This document shows, piece by piece, positions 46,566 to 54,358 of a stretch of DNA of 64,000 nucleotides. This DNA comes from Mollicutes bacterium (GTDB lineage Bacteria; Bacillota_I; Bacilli_A; Izemoplasmatales; Izemoplasmataceae): positions 1 to 64,000 of the forward strand of contig PWHD01000060.1 of assembly GCA_003555335.1 (NCBI GenBank), written 5' to 3'. Position 1 is the stretch's first letter. Every line of letters begins with the position of its first letter. Both the position numbers and the translations under genes were made by a program. The notes below the pieces were generated by a model. That model was not told the DNA's origin. It saw nothing but the letters and a program-made list of their open reading frames with translations, and ran no database searches.

Positions 46566-48548
46566 GGGTCTTCCCTCCTGTTTAACTTCATTCAATATTC
46601 GGATGAGCCGGGCTTTGACGGATGGCTTATCCTCATCCTCCATCTGTGCACCGGCATTGTTGAGATGCCCACCGCCGCCGAATTCTTCCATGATGGTCTG
46701 GACATTGAAACCTTCCAGGGATCTGGCGCTGATTGCCGTTGTGGTCTGGTCGATGATTCCAATCGCGAATGCGGCGACTACATAATCGATTTCAAGAAGA
46801 TCATCAGCAATCTGTGCAAGCATACTGCGGTCGGCTTCGATATGGTCCGGAACAACGACCACAGCGAAGCGTTTGTTGACGATTTCCGCTGCTCTGACCA
46901 GTTCCGCTTTGATCTGGAGATCCTTGAGTGATTCTCTCAATACGTTTTTCCCCTTGTGGGTGTCGGCGCCGTATCGTCTCAGAATCGCAGCGGCTTCAAA
47001 TGTTCTCGCTCCGGTGCGGTAGATGAAATTGTTCGTATCGACGGTCATACCGGTCAACATGACCGTTGCCTCAAAGGGGTTGATGTCGACTTCACGCGGA
47101 TAGACGCTGGTCATTTCGATCACGAGTTCCGAGGAACTGGATGCATAGGGTTCGATGTAGGACAGCGATGCCGATTCGATGAAATCACTCAGTTTGCGGT
47201 GGTGGTCGATGATGGCGAGGTTTTCGGTGCGGGAAATCAACTTTTCGCTGATGAGTTGTCCTTTCGAGTGATGATCGACAAGCACGACAAGATTTTCTTT
47301 CTCCTGGTATTGAAGGGCGGTCTCCGGAGAGATCAGGTAATCGAGCAATGTCACATACTCATATTCCATCTGACGGATGATTTTCTGGACCGTCTTGTCC
47401 GTCGCTTCCTTGTCGAAGACGATATAGGCTTCCCGTTTCTGACTGAGTGCCATCTTCAAGACACCGATGGCTGCGCCAAGGGCGTCACTGTCTGGAAAAA
47501 CGTGGGGTACGATGAAAACTTTGCGAGACGCTTCAAAAAGAAGGTCCAATTTCTTGGCATTGATACGGCTCGAGATGCGCGTCCTTTTTTCCTGTGTGTT
47601 GGTGTTGCCACCAAAATACTTGTACTCTTCACCCTGGATGTTGATTGCGATCTGGTCGCCACCACGTGAAAGGGCCATATCCAAAGCGGCTTCGGCCGCA
47701 TCGGCCAAGTCGGAAACCGGAATGTTCGCACAAGCGAAGCCGCCACTTAGGGTGATGATGAGTTCGGTCTGTCTTGAGACATCGGCGATGTCGTCGAGAA
47801 TATCAAAATCGTTGTCGATGATCGCATCGAGATTCTCACGATGCATATAGACATAGATCTTGGCGTTGCTCACCGGCACAAGGTGGAAGTTATAATCCAC
47901 GGCCCAATCATCGAGGGCGCCTAAGTAGCGGCCCTGAATTTCGTTTCGCTCTTGGACGTCGAGGACGCTGAGGGCATCGTCGAAGTTATCGAGATGGAGT
48001 ACCCCGACCACCGACGTTTGCGCCTGCTGGGAACGCCTCAGGTTCTCAAGGGCGGTCGCCTTGTACAGATAAAGGGTCTGTTCGTCCTCCATATGATGCA
48101 CTTCATAATACTCCTGATAGATTCTGAATACGCGGGGACTTTTGATCTTGTCTTCCTTGATGGCCTGGAATAATGGCTGATGAAGCGTTTCGATTGATTT
48201 GTGTGTGAGGATGTTATGGAAAAGCGCCTTGGCGTATTCATTAGCAAAGCGGATAACGAGGTCGTCATCATACATGATGACACCGGTGGGCATGTTATAA
48301 AGTAACGATTCTTCGACGCTTTTTTTACGGTTGAGCACTTTGTCGGTCGACCGGGTGCGTTTTTGCAGTTCTTTCAGCCGTGTGTTCTTATCGGCTAGGA
48401 CGACGAAGAAGAAGACTCCGTTCATAAGCGCCAGCAATAAAAGCGGTAAAAGGAGCCACACTGTATCGGCAGGTGGATAGAACATATAGATAAGCACAAT
48501 CGCAACCGTAAAAAAAACCGTGAGTGCGATGACAGTTTTTTTCTCCAT
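46122..48548 (-). CDS. gdpP: Cyclic-di-AMP phosphodiesterase GdpP fused in frame to ribosomal protein L9
   Basis: 808-residue continuous frame. Residues 1-661 are GdpP: two membrane helices (about 6-24 and 28-52), a PAS-like domain (about 80-170), a degenerate GGDEF domain ending in LSRGGDQIAIN (about 294-303), and DHH/DHHA1 phosphodiesterase with HVFPDSDALGA (349-359), DHH (448-450) and GGGGH (about 624-628). It hydrolyses c-di-AMP to pApA. Residues 662-808 are complete L9. In other Bacilli the two genes are adjacent but separate. The GdpP part has the usual full length, so the stop codon was lost rather than a domain truncated. Whether the fused product exists is not known. First gene of gdpP-rplI-dnaB. 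Confidence 0.93.
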   Translation of the reverse strand: MEKKTVIALTVFFTVAIVLIYMFYPPADTVWLLLPLLLLALMNGVFFFVVLADKNTRLKELQKRTRSTDKVLNRKKSVEESLLYNMPTGVIMYDDDLVIRFANEYAKALFHNILTHKSIETLHQPLFQAIKEDKIKSPRVFRIYQEYYEVHHMEDEQTLYLYKATALENLRRSQQAQTSVVGVLHLDNFDDALSVLDVQERNEIQGRYLGALDDWAVDYNFHLVPVSNAKIYVYMHRENLDAIIDNDFDILDDIADVSRQTELIITLSGGFACANIPVSDLADAAEAALDMALSRGGDQIAINIQGEEYKYFGGNTNTQEKRTRISSRINAKKLDLLFEASRKVFIVPHVFPDSDALGAAIGVLKMALSQKREAYIVFDKEATDKTVQKIIRQMEYEYVTLLDYLISPETALQYQEKENLVVLVDHHSKGQLISEKLISRTENLAIIDHHRKLSDFIESASLSYIEPYASSSSELVIEMTSVYPREVDINPFEATVMLTGMTVDTNNFIYRTGARTFEAAAILRRYGADTHKGKNVLRESLKDLQIKAELVRAAEIVNKRFAVVVVPDHIEADRSMLAQIADDLLEIDYVVAAFAIGIIDQTTTAISARSLEGFNVQTIMEEFGGGGHLNNAGAQMEDEDKPSVKARLIRILNEVKQEGRPMKVILQKDIKGKGKKGDIIEVAPGFGNYLLTSKQAIEATPENMQIIEDEKQKAKEEAQQTLDEMKALKKRIDHRAVKVYVKLGKNGKLYGKITTKQIADAFKEQHGIEIDKRKIQLDEPITALGTYQIDVKLHKDVTATFELLVLEQ

Positions 48549-48583
48549 TTCCTCACCTCTCTTGACGCTTTTGTTATGAAAAC

Positions 48584-48589
48584 ATTATA
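48584..48589 (-). promoter_or_regulatory. Extended -10 promoter of gdpP-rplI-dnaB
   Basis: TATAAT preceded by TGA, 35 nt before the gdpP ATG. GAGGTGAGG is the ribosome site. Confidence 0.6.
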
Positions 48590-48629
48590 TCATATCCCAT
48601 GGTGATATTCTAACCGATTTAATCTTTCC

Positions 48630-48658
48630 TTGACTTTCAAAAGACACCATCCTATAAT
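48630..48658 (+). promoter_or_regulatory. Promoter of the queuosine-precursor transporter
   Basis: TTGACT (48630-48635), 17 nt, TATAAT (48653-48658). The inferred start at about 48665 puts the preQ1 aptamer at the 5' end. Confidence 0.85.
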
Positions 48659-48669
48659 ACATTTCTGTA

Positions 48670-48710
48670 ACGCAGTTCGAAACCATCCTGCGATATCAAA
48701 ACTAGGAGGA
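48670..48710 (+). promoter_or_regulatory. preQ1-I riboswitch
   Basis: Stem CGCAG/CTGCG encloses TTCGAAACCATC and is followed by the A-rich tail ATATCAAAACTAGGAGG. This matches the compact preQ1-I H-type pseudoknot (compare the Thermoanaerobacter aptamer ending ACAAAACAAGG). The tail contains the Shine-Dalgarno sequence, so ligand binding should block translation. The downstream gene is a known class of preQ1 target. Confidence 0.85.
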
Positions 48711-48718
48711 AACCAAAA

Positions 48719-49393
48719 ATGAATGAACTATTATGGTTTTTATTCGCACTCGTCAACTTTGTGTTGATCGTGGCGGTCTACAAGCTATTCGGAAGGCCGG
48801 GTCTGTTCGCATGGATTGCGATGGGCACAATCCTTGCCAACATCCAGGTCACGAAGACTGTAGAGCTTTTCGGCCTCACGGCCACCCTCGGTAATATCAT
48901 GTATGGGACTTTGTTCCTGGTTACCGATGCCCTCAACGAGAAATACGGGCTGAAAGAAGCGAAAAAAGCGGTCTATATCGGGTTCGCTTCAATGATTAGC
49001 ATGGTGATCATCATGCAGATGTCTTTGCTTTTCATCCCCCACGAGTATGACTTCGCCCACGGCGCGCTTCAGACCATCTTCTCGATCATGCCCCGTATCG
49101 CTCTTGGGAGTCTGACGGCCTACATCATCAGTCAGCTGCTCGATGTTCATCTCTTCCAGAAAATCAAATCGGTCTACAGCAGCAACAGGACCCTCTATAT
49201 CAGGAACCTTGGCTCGACGATACTCTCTCAGTTTGTCGACACCCTGATTTTCGTCCCGATCGCGTTCCTTGGAATCCACAGCACAAATGTTCTCGTGAGT
49301 ATCTTCATCACGACCTATGTCATCAAACTGATTGTCGCATTCCTTGACACACCGTTTGTCTACCTGATGAAGAAAATCACCCCCATCAAGTAA
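48719..49393 (+). CDS. yhhQ: Queuosine precursor transporter (YhhQ/QPTR family)
   Basis: A 224-residue membrane protein with about six helices. 'LFLVTDALNEKYGLKEAKKAVYIG' and 'FVDTLIFVPIAFLG' are typical of COG1738 transporters of preQ0/preQ1 or queuine. The upstream preQ1 riboswitch independently supports this. AGGAGG lies nine bases before the ATG. The organism therefore salvages queuosine precursors; no synthesis genes are in the window. Confidence 0.93.
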   Translation: MNELLWFLFALVNFVLIVAVYKLFGRPGLFAWIAMGTILANIQVTKTVELFGLTATLGNIMYGTLFLVTDALNEKYGLKEAKKAVYIGFASMISMVIIMQMSLLFIPHEYDFAHGALQTIFSIMPRIALGSLTAYIISQLLDVHLFQKIKSVYSSNRTLYIRNLGSTILSQFVDTLIFVPIAFLGIHSTNVLVSIFITTYVIKLIVAFLDTPFVYLMKKITPIK

Positions 49394-49425
49394 AACTTTC
49401 GCGGATATCCGCGAAAGTTTTTTTA
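49394..49425. terminator. Terminator after yhhQ
   Basis: Perfect palindrome AACTTTCGCGGATATCCGCGAAAGTT with T7 on the plus strand. It also lies at the end of the convergent DUF438 gene. Confidence 0.9.
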
Positions 49426-50613
49426 TTCCCAGTCAAGCAATCTTTTTTCCCCTTTTAACCCGCGAATGTCGGTGACGTCCTGAGAGACCTCGAGGACACC
49501 TTCATAGTTGTCGTTGGCGTCTCTAACGGCGAAATAGCGGATATGCAAAAAGCGGTCTTTGAAGTTGATCCAGAACTCGGCCTCGTTTCTTTGGCCGGAT
49601 TTGAAATTCTCGACAATCGTCTCTACCATGCTGACGCTTTTCGGCGGATGACAATGCTTAACGAGTCTTCCGATGATCGAAGGGCTTCTCGGGAAATGTC
49701 TTTCCTTGCGGTCGTTGAAGTATCTGACCCTGTCGTTTTTGTCCACATAGGTGATGTCGACCGGCAGATGATTGAAAACAAGAGCGACCTGTTTGAAATC
49801 GAGCGCGCCGGTTTTGGTCTTGAACACACCCTCTTCCTGATTGGTCTTTGTTTCTTCTTCATCGAAGTCGGGTGGTGTTTTATCAATGAAGGTGAACCCG
49901 TAGTCGAAGCATTCCCGGTAAAGGATGTCCAACGTCTTTTCACCGAGAACCATGTCCGCGACAGGAAACAAGATGAGCTGTTCTTTTTGGACGATACCAT
50001 AGACGAGGTAGTAGTAATGTCCGATGGTCTCTTTGAGATATTTTTCGTCCGGGTGGTCGCTCTTCAAATGGGCGAGGATGTCTTTTGTCATCTTCCTTGC
50101 ATCGTCGTGCAGGCTCCACATGACCTCGAGCGGTCTTGTCGAGGGTACTTTGTCCTCGATGGCCGGAAAGAGGATATTTTCTTTTTTTACAAATTTCCTG
50201 TCCAGTTCGAGACAACGTTCAAATCCTTTGATAAGCGCTTCGATTGATTCGGTGATCGGGCCTTTCTTGAAATAGTCCTTCATTGTCTCAAGATGTTTGA
50301 TGATTGCGTCATTTTCTTCCAGAAGGGCTTTGAAGAAGGGATGGTCGTGTTCGCGGAGTTCATAGTCTTTCAAGCCCTCTCTAAACACATTGACGAACTT
50401 GTTTGCGGTCTTTTTGATGGTTTCGACACTGTAAGCGGACGCTTCTTTGTACATTTCGACATAGAAAAGGTCGATCGGTCTGACATCCTGGACGGCGTCC
50501 TTGTATTCCTCATAGACCTTTCTTTTTTCTTCTCTGCTCAGATCCTTTGTAATCGCACTCATGAATGCGCTGAGTCTTTCGATTTTCTTTTGATCCTTGT
50601 TCAGGGTTTCCAC
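49423..50613 (-). CDS. DUF438-hemerythrin-PAS protein
   Basis: 396 residues in three parts: an N-terminal DUF438 helical region (about 1-70), a hemerythrin-like cation-binding bundle (about 85-225, with 'REHDHPFFKALLEEND', 'ENILFPAIED', 'LHDDARKM' and 'KEQLILFPVAD'), and a C-terminal PAS domain (about 265-390). Such proteins probably sense oxygen, NO or iron, but no reaction is established. The start is GTG at 50611-50613, seven bases after AGGAGG; a frame start at a TTG further upstream would contain the ribosome site. It has no partner kinase nearby. Confidence 0.88.
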   Translation of the reverse strand: METLNKDQKKIERLSAFMSAITKDLSREEKRKVYEEYKDAVQDVRPIDLFYVEMYKEASAYSVETIKKTANKFVNVFREGLKDYELREHDHPFFKALLEENDAIIKHLETMKDYFKKGPITESIEALIKGFERCLELDRKFVKKENILFPAIEDKVPSTRPLEVMWSLHDDARKMTKDILAHLKSDHPDEKYLKETIGHYYYLVYGIVQKEQLILFPVADMVLGEKTLDILYRECFDYGFTFIDKTPPDFDEEETKTNQEEGVFKTKTGALDFKQVALVFNHLPVDITYVDKNDRVRYFNDRKERHFPRSPSIIGRLVKHCHPPKSVSMVETIVENFKSGQRNEAEFWINFKDRFLHIRYFAVRDANDNYEGVLEVSQDVTDIRGLKGEKRLLDWE

Positions 50614-50636
50614 AAGATCACCTCCTTCTTCATTAT

Positions 50637-50668
50637 ACAAAAAAAATACGCGGAAATCGCGTATTTTT
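50637..50668 (-). terminator. Terminator after rpsR
   Basis: AAAAATACGCG-ATTTC-CGCGTATTTTTTTT on the minus strand. TATAAT at 50632-50637 follows directly and may be the -10 of the DUF438 gene. Confidence 0.85.
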
Positions 50669-50673
50669 AGGGT

Positions 50674-50904
50674 TTAATTTTTAACGAACGGTAATAGTGC
50701 CATGTGGCGGGCGCGCTTGATTGCGACACTCAGTTCCTTTTGGTAACCCGCCTTTGTGCCTGTGACACGTTTGGGCAGAATCTTACCGCGGTCTGAGATG
50801 AAGCGTCTTAGCATATCTACGTCTTTATAGTCGATGTATGTGATCTTGTTTTGTGTGAAGTAGCAAACTTTCTTACGGCGCTTACGGAAATTCGGTCTAG
50901 CCAT
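50674..50904 (-). CDS. rpsR: Ribosomal protein S18
   Basis: 76 residues of the 30S subunit, partner of S6. '[20 protein letters not shown]' and '[12 protein letters not shown]' are diagnostic. No zinc cysteines remain. Third gene of rpsF-ssb-rpsR. Confidence 0.97.
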   Translation of the reverse strand: MARPNFRKRRKKVCYFTQNKITYIDYKDVDMLRRFISDRGKILPKRVTGTKAGYQKELSVAIKRARHMALLPFVKN

Positions 50905-50919
50905 TTTATAGCCTCCTTA

Positions 50920-51390
50920 TCAGAATGGTAAATCGTCATCAGCAATATCAATATCCTTGAGATCGTCTTCTTGGGGTTGACGCTTCTGCTGTTGCTGGTA
51001 TTGACGGTTCTGGCTTTGATTGCTGTATTGGTTGGAATCGTTGTATGAAGGTTGATTTTGGGATTGAGTGCCTTTTGGTTCCAGGAACTGAACGGAATCG
51101 GCAACCACTTCCACAATGAACTTGCGGACGCCCTCTTGGTCATCATAGGAACGGGTCTGTATACGGCCTTCAACACCGACAAGACTTCCTTTTTTGACGT
51201 ATTGCGCGACATTTTCAGCCTGACGTCTCCAGACGACACATTGGATGAAATCCGCTTCCTGCTCACCTTGCTGGTTTTTGAATGTGCGGTTCACGGCAAC
51301 CGTGAATGATGTGACAGGAATGTCATTCGATGTTCTTCTCAGTTCGGGGTCTCTAGTGAGTCGCCCGACTAGAATAGCGCGGTTGATCAT
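50920..51390 (-). CDS. ssb: Single-stranded DNA-binding protein
   Basis: 156 residues: N-terminal OB fold starting [18 protein letters not shown], a Gln/Asn/Ser-rich disordered linker (about 110-140) and the acidic tip DDDLPF that recruits replication and repair partners. Placed between rpsF and rpsR as in most Bacillota. Confidence 0.97.
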   Translation of the reverse strand: MINRAILVGRLTRDPELRRTSNDIPVTSFTVAVNRTFKNQQGEQEADFIQCVVWRRQAENVAQYVKKGSLVGVEGRIQTRSYDDQEGVRKFIVEVVADSVQFLEPKGTQSQNQPSYNDSNQYSNQSQNRQYQQQQKRQPQEDDLKDIDIADDDLPF

Positions 51391-51409
51391 AAAATCTCAC
51401 CTCAATGGT

Positions 51410-51697
51410 TTATCGTACGTCTTTGATGATCAGGGAACGAATGATGTCTTCTTTGAGACTGACGATACGTTCGAATTCGGCACGGGCTTCCTGTGTCGCT
51501 TTCACATCGAGCACGACATAGTAGCCTTTCTTGTGCTTCTCGATCTCGTATGCAAGATCACGTGTACCCCATTCGTCCACTTTCGTCACTTCGGAACCCA
51601 TCGACGTGAACACATTGTTCAGCTCTTCGATCAGTTGCTTGCGGTTGTCTTCGGAAACGGTTGGACGAATGATATACATGATTTCGTATTTAGTCAT
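51410..51697 (-). CDS. rpsF: Ribosomal protein S6
   Basis: 95 residues starting MTKYEIMYIIRPTV, with AGGAGG eight bases upstream of the ATG at 51695-51697. A frame extension to 51739 runs through the leader. S6 pairs with S18 on the platform of the 30S subunit. Confidence 0.97.
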   Translation of the reverse strand: MTKYEIMYIIRPTVSEDNRKQLIEELNNVFTSMGSEVTKVDEWGTRDLAYEIEKHKKGYYVVLDVKATQEARAEFERIVSLKEDIIRSLIIKDVR

Positions 51698-51722
51698 TCT
51701 TATACCTCCTTTTGGTCTGATG

Positions 51723-51760
51723 GCCGCTTTTGGCGGCAAGGAAAGTGAGCGAACTCACGA
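51723..51760 (-). promoter_or_regulatory. Candidate S6:S18 autoregulatory leader
   Basis: Two hairpins on the minus strand, GTGAG-TTCG-CTCAC and GCCGC-CAAAA-GCGGC, lie between the promoter and the rpsF ribosome site. Many bacteria have a leader here with a CCG motif recognised by the S6:S18 complex; CCG occurs in the second stem. Identity needs a covariance search. Confidence 0.4.
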
Positions 51761-51766
51761 TGTATA

Positions 51767-51795
51767 ATTATAGCACAAGCCCCATGTGTTGTAAA
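51767..51795 (-). promoter_or_regulatory. Promoter of rpsF-ssb-rpsR
   Basis: TTTACA (51790-51795), 17 nt, TATAAT (51767-51772) with TGC extension. Confidence 0.8.
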
Positions 51796-51798
51796 CAC

Positions 51799-52527
51799 CT
51801 AGGTATGCTTTTTTACGTATTCGATCAGGTCGTTCTGCATGGCCACATTGATCTTGTGTCCGGTGTCGTATTCCTTGTATTCAAGGGGCAGATAGGGATG
51901 GTCCTTGATGAATTTCTCGGTCAGTTCCTTGGGAATCACATCATCCTGGCGGCCGTTCATTGCGAGGCCCCCTTCAAAATGGAGGCGTTCAGCATTGTTT
52001 GCCGGATCCATGGACTTCGCCTTTTTCCTGGCTTCATCGAGTGCCTGCCGGAAGTCCGACTTTTCTTGTTCCTGGATTTCGAAGTTTCTTTCGTCATGAA
52101 AGACGGGGGCGCTGATGAGCGGGAAGATGAACCGTACATGGGTGCTTTGGGTGGCGGTGTAGTAGACCACGTATCCTCCCATGGAGATGCCTAGAATATC
52201 GAAGCTGTCGTAACGTTCTCGGTATTTTTGGTGGTAGAGATAAAGAAGGTCTTCGGTGGTTTTTTTGACGACGTTGAACATTTCCAGTCTCGAACGTGTG
52301 TCCTCTCTTGACGCGAAGGGGTCTTCTTTGCGGTTGCCATGTTTGAAAGCATCAAGCGCGACGACGGTGTAACCGGCCTTTGCCAGCGCCATCCCGAGCA
52401 TGTTCATAATCTGTTCCTTGTTTCCATAGATGCCGTGATTGATGAAAATGAGTTTGTCCGCTTCCTCATGGTCATAGACAAGAACCGGGATGGCATTGTA
52501 GGTGAAACGCTCGATATCAACTTTCAT
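51799..52527 (-). CDS. Alpha/beta hydrolase (esterase-like)
   Basis: 242 residues with nucleophile elbow LGISMGGY, probable catalytic Asp in GRQDDVIP and His in YDTGHKIN, and oxyanion region 'FINHGIYGNKEQ'. It resembles small cytoplasmic esterases such as B. subtilis YitV. No signal peptide. Its ATG overlaps the cinA stop (11 nt), so it is coupled to cinA. Substrate unknown. Confidence 0.82.
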   Translation of the reverse strand: MKVDIERFTYNAIPVLVYDHEEADKLIFINHGIYGNKEQIMNMLGMALAKAGYTVVALDAFKHGNRKEDPFASREDTRSRLEMFNVVKKTTEDLLYLYHQKYRERYDSFDILGISMGGYVVYYTATQSTHVRFIFPLISAPVFHDERNFEIQEQEKSDFRQALDEARKKAKSMDPANNAERLHFEGGLAMNGRQDDVIPKELTEKFIKDHPYLPLEYKEYDTGHKINVAMQNDLIEYVKKHT

Positions 52528-53731
52528 TGTGCATCAGTGCCTGTTTGATGAGATATAGCGCGTAGGTTGTGGCCTTGGACCTTATCATCTGACGGTCGCC
52601 GGTGAAGATGCGGTGGTAGGTTTTCGTCGAGTTCTCGAAACAAATCCCGAAATAGACCGTACCGACGGGCTTTTCACCCGTTCCGCCACCGGGCCCGGCG
52701 ATGCCAGAAATGCTCACTGTGATATCCGCGCCCGTCTTCTTGGCGAGCTGATAGGCGAGTTCGTAGACGCACTGCGCACTCACGGCGCCGAACTCGTCGA
52801 TGATCATATCGTTGAGACCGAGTTGCTTGATTTTAGAAGCGTTGTCATAAAGGACATAGGCTTCTTTGAGCACTTTCGAAGCGTCCGGCACATTGATGAT
52901 ACGGCTTGATAGCATTCCCCCCGTGCAGGACTCGGCGAGACTGATGGTTTTTTCCATGTCGATGAGCGTATGGACCACCTGATCTTCCAAGGGCGTATCG
53001 TGCGGACCGACGATATGGTCTTGGAAGGTTTTTTTGAAATCGGTGATGGCGGCTTGGAGTTTTTTCTCATCGGAGGTGGTGAATATATAGCTGATCTCTC
53101 CGAGATTGGCGTAGGGTGCGATGCGGACATCCGGGTGACTGTCATAGATGGAATCCATCATACTTTCGAATTCGCTTTCACCCTTGCCTACAAGCAGATA
53201 GCCCTTCTTATGGACGGGGTCACCGTTCATGGTGAGCAGATGGTCCTTCAGCTTTTCAAACATCGGCTTGAGCTCGCTTGGCGGACCCGGAAGAAGAACA
53301 ATCGTCTTACCATCAACAGGAACAACCGCACCTGGCGCCGTCCCGAAGTCGTTTTTCAAAATGGTCGCCGTTTTCGGGAAATAGGCCTGTTTGAGATTGT
53401 TGTCTTCCATCTTACGGCCCGCGTTTTTAAAATAGGTCCGGAGCGTTTTTTCGGTGTCGTGGTCTTTTTTCATTTCCAGATTGTAAAAAGAGACCACGCT
53501 TTCCTTGGTCAGATCATCGCGGCTCGGGCCGAGTCCTCCGGTAATAATAATCAGCTGATCATTGCTTTGGGCGAGTGCGTCATGGATTTCGGATTCGTCA
53601 TCGGATAGGGTAATGGCTTTGGATACAGGGATGTTGAGGGATAAGAGTTCTGCGCCCAGAAAAGAGAGATTCGTGTTGAGGGTTCTTCCCATGAGCAGTT
53701 CGTTTCCTACTGATATTATCGTCGCTTTCAT
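52517..53731 (-). CDS. cinA: CinA-family protein (NMN deamidase / competence-damage domain)
   Basis: 404 residues: N-terminal MoaB/MogA-like domain ('ISVGNELLMGRTLNTN', 'ITGGLGPSRDDLTKE', 'LLPGPPSELKPMF') and C-terminal CinA domain ('SLAESCTGGMLSSRI', 'VSISGIAGPGGGTGEKPVGTVY') with NMN amidohydrolase activity in other species. ATG at 53729-53731 follows GTAGGTGAT; an ATG six codons upstream would lie inside the -10 region. In many Bacillota cinA precedes recA; here it precedes an esterase gene. Confidence 0.93.
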   Translation of the reverse strand: MKATIISVGNELLMGRTLNTNLSFLGAELLSLNIPVSKAITLSDDESEIHDALAQSNDQLIIITGGLGPSRDDLTKESVVSFYNLEMKKDHDTEKTLRTYFKNAGRKMEDNNLKQAYFPKTATILKNDFGTAPGAVVPVDGKTIVLLPGPPSELKPMFEKLKDHLLTMNGDPVHKKGYLLVGKGESEFESMMDSIYDSHPDVRIAPYANLGEISYIFTTSDEKKLQAAITDFKKTFQDHIVGPHDTPLEDQVVHTLIDMEKTISLAESCTGGMLSSRIINVPDASKVLKEAYVLYDNASKIKQLGLNDMIIDEFGAVSAQCVYELAYQLAKKTGADITVSISGIAGPGGGTGEKPVGTVYFGICFENSTKTYHRIFTGDRQMIRSKATTYALYLIKQALMHNES

Positions 53732-53747
53732 TTTATCACCTACGACC

Positions 53748-53753
53748 ATTATA
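53748..53753 (-). promoter_or_regulatory. Extended -10 promoter of cinA
   Basis: TATAAT preceded by TGC, 16 nt before the chosen start. Confidence 0.55.
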
Positions 53754-53783
53754 GCATCTTTGTGGCGGATTTGAAGTTTGACA

Positions 53784-53842
53784 AATAAAAAACCCTTTGA
53801 ATACGCAGCGGTTTGAGAAAGATGGCTGAGGCTTCAAAGGGT
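53784..53842 (-). terminator. Terminator with an unusually large loop
   Basis: ACCCTTTGAA and TTCAAAGGGT are separated by about 31 nt and followed by TTTTTTATTT on the minus strand. It closes the ychF-membrane protein unit. Confidence 0.65.
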
Positions 53843-53858
53843 AGGGACAAGCCGGTTC

Positions 53859-54341
53859 TTATAGCGCCATGGCTTCGTTCAAAAGAAGGAATATGATGGC
53901 GATGGTGGCAAGAATTACCGCCGCGAAAAAGGCGACATGGATGATGAGGTGGCTTTTTTGCTGGAGGAAATCACTCGGATTCTCAAGTCTTTTGAGGCGT
54001 GCATAAAGATAAAACACAAGATAAAGTGTGAACACGAAAAAGAACACCAGGAAAATCACAAGTGGGACGTAAGTGAGCACCAGGTCGACGATGAAAGCGA
54101 CAATGCCCGGTTCGAAAGGACTCATGTCGAAAACGCCGTGAATGATCATGAGGCCGAAGATGATGGCGGCAACCACTTTATAGTGCTCGAAGAGACCGCC
54201 TTTCTTGAATGAAAGCATTTTTCTGGGTTGGATGGACTTGGTCCTGAAATACTGGACGAAGATACCGACGAAGAATGTGATGAAGAAAAGCATGATGGCG
54301 AGTTGGACATAGTTCAAAAGTATCTGCAGTTCGGGTGACAT
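53859..54341 (-). CDS. Uncharacterised four-helix membrane protein
   Basis: 160 residues with four hydrophobic segments (about 10-30, 55-72, 80-110, 132-155) and no motif I recognise. AAGGAGA before the ATG. It lies 17 nt downstream of ychF and ends before a terminator, so it is probably cotranscribed with ychF. Function unknown. Confidence 0.85.
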   Translation of the reverse strand: MSPELQILLNYVQLAIMLFFITFFVGIFVQYFRTKSIQPRKMLSFKKGGLFEHYKVVAAIIFGLMIIHGVFDMSPFEPGIVAFIVDLVLTYVPLVIFLVFFFVFTLYLVFYLYARLKRLENPSDFLQQKSHLIIHVAFFAAVILATIAIIFLLLNEAMAL

Positions 54342-54358
54342 AGTGGTAATCTCCTTTT

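Noticed and set aside
50632..50637. TATAAT before the DUF438 gene as a firm promoter
   Set aside because: Its -35 would fall inside the rpsR terminator stem and does not match the consensus, so it is only mentioned with the terminator.
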